Assembly: GCA_030950975.1 (NCBI GenBank)
Contig: JAUZQL010000247.1
Location: forward strand, 1 to 5,310
Length of the DNA: 5,310 nucleotides
Direction of reading: 5' to 3'
DNA from: Mariprofundaceae bacterium
Lineage (GTDB): Bacteria; Pseudomonadota; Zetaproteobacteria; Mariprofundales; Mariprofundaceae
Shown here in pieces: positions 5,209 through 5,310 of this stretch. Position 1 is the stretch's first letter, and each line of letters begins with the position of its first letter. The notes under the pieces were generated by a model. The model saw only the letters and a program-made list of their open reading frames with translations. It did no database searches and was not told the DNA's origin. A program made the position numbers and the translations under genes.

Positions 5209-5310
5209 TTAACGCACAGCAAAACTTAAGGCTTCACCCGGCTCATCTCCAAGTGTAAACACTGAATGCCAAACACAATGGTCTAAATCACGTTGTGGTA
5301 ACAATAACAC
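5209..5310 (-). CDS. C-terminal end of an unidentified protein (runs off right edge)
   Basis: On the minus strand, 33 codons are open from the window edge to a TAA at 5211-5209. The visible tail contains LLLPQRDLDHCVWHSVFTLG, then DEPGEALSFAVR. Ordinary residue composition, codons similar to the neighbouring genes, and the placement directly behind a two-way terminator support a real gene end rather than a chance frame. I do not recognise the family from this fragment and assign no function. It is convergent with prk, so there is no evidence of shared regulation. Confidence 0.6.
   Translation of the reverse strand: MLLLPQRDLDHCVWHSVFTLGDEPGEALSFAVR

Noticed and set aside
1..5310. tRNA or rRNA genes, CRISPR arrays, insertion sequences, prophage or defence genes
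   Set aside because: None seen on either strand: coding genes fill nearly all of the window and the gaps are short regulatory stretches.

Overview
The window is the dnaA/rpmH end of an AT-rich bacterial chromosome, read from the dnaA side outwards. A 5'-truncated view of dnaA leaves to the left on the minus strand. A tight rightward cluster rpmH-rnpA-yidD-yidC-mnmE diverges from it, followed by its own well-marked transcription unit for phosphoribulokinase (prk/cbbP). A convergent minus-strand gene enters from the right edge.

The dnaA/rpmH divergence, the classical five-gene order and a 531-residue YidC with a large periplasmic P1 domain point to a Gram-negative proteobacterium. The 287-residue bacterial-type (class I) phosphoribulokinase points to an autotroph using the Calvin-Benson-Bassham cycle. 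A chemolithoautotrophic gamma- or zetaproteobacterium fits best, but the taxon is an inference and no single residue here decides it. RuBisCO and CbbR are not in the window.

Layout: 1-426 dnaA N-terminal part (minus); 427-536 divergent promoter region with a good sigma-70-type promoter for rpmH; 537-4197 the rpmH-rnpA-yidD-yidC-mnmE cluster, whose genes overlap or are separated by at most 12 bases; 4198-4280 a regulatory gap; 4281-5144 prk; 5167-5197 a strong, probably two-way terminator; 5209-5310 the C-terminal end of an unidentified minus-strand gene. No stretch above 300 bases lacks a gene.

The cluster combines ribosome (L34), RNase P (protein subunit), membrane insertion (YidD, YidC) and tRNA wobble-uridine modification (MnmE). 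All of these are housekeeping and ordinary. The points worth a second look are regulatory. (1) A perfect 16-bp palindrome, ATGAAAGCGCTTTCAT, lies in the spacer of a plausible prk promoter and has the form of a LacI/GalR-family (CcpA cre-like) operator. (2) rnpA appears to begin at a CTG overlapping the rpmH stop, because conserved RnpA sequence continues upstream of the first ATG. (3) Two successive RNA hairpins cover the rpmH-rnpA junction, and the second pairs that ATG into its stem. I saw no clearly novel multi-gene system.
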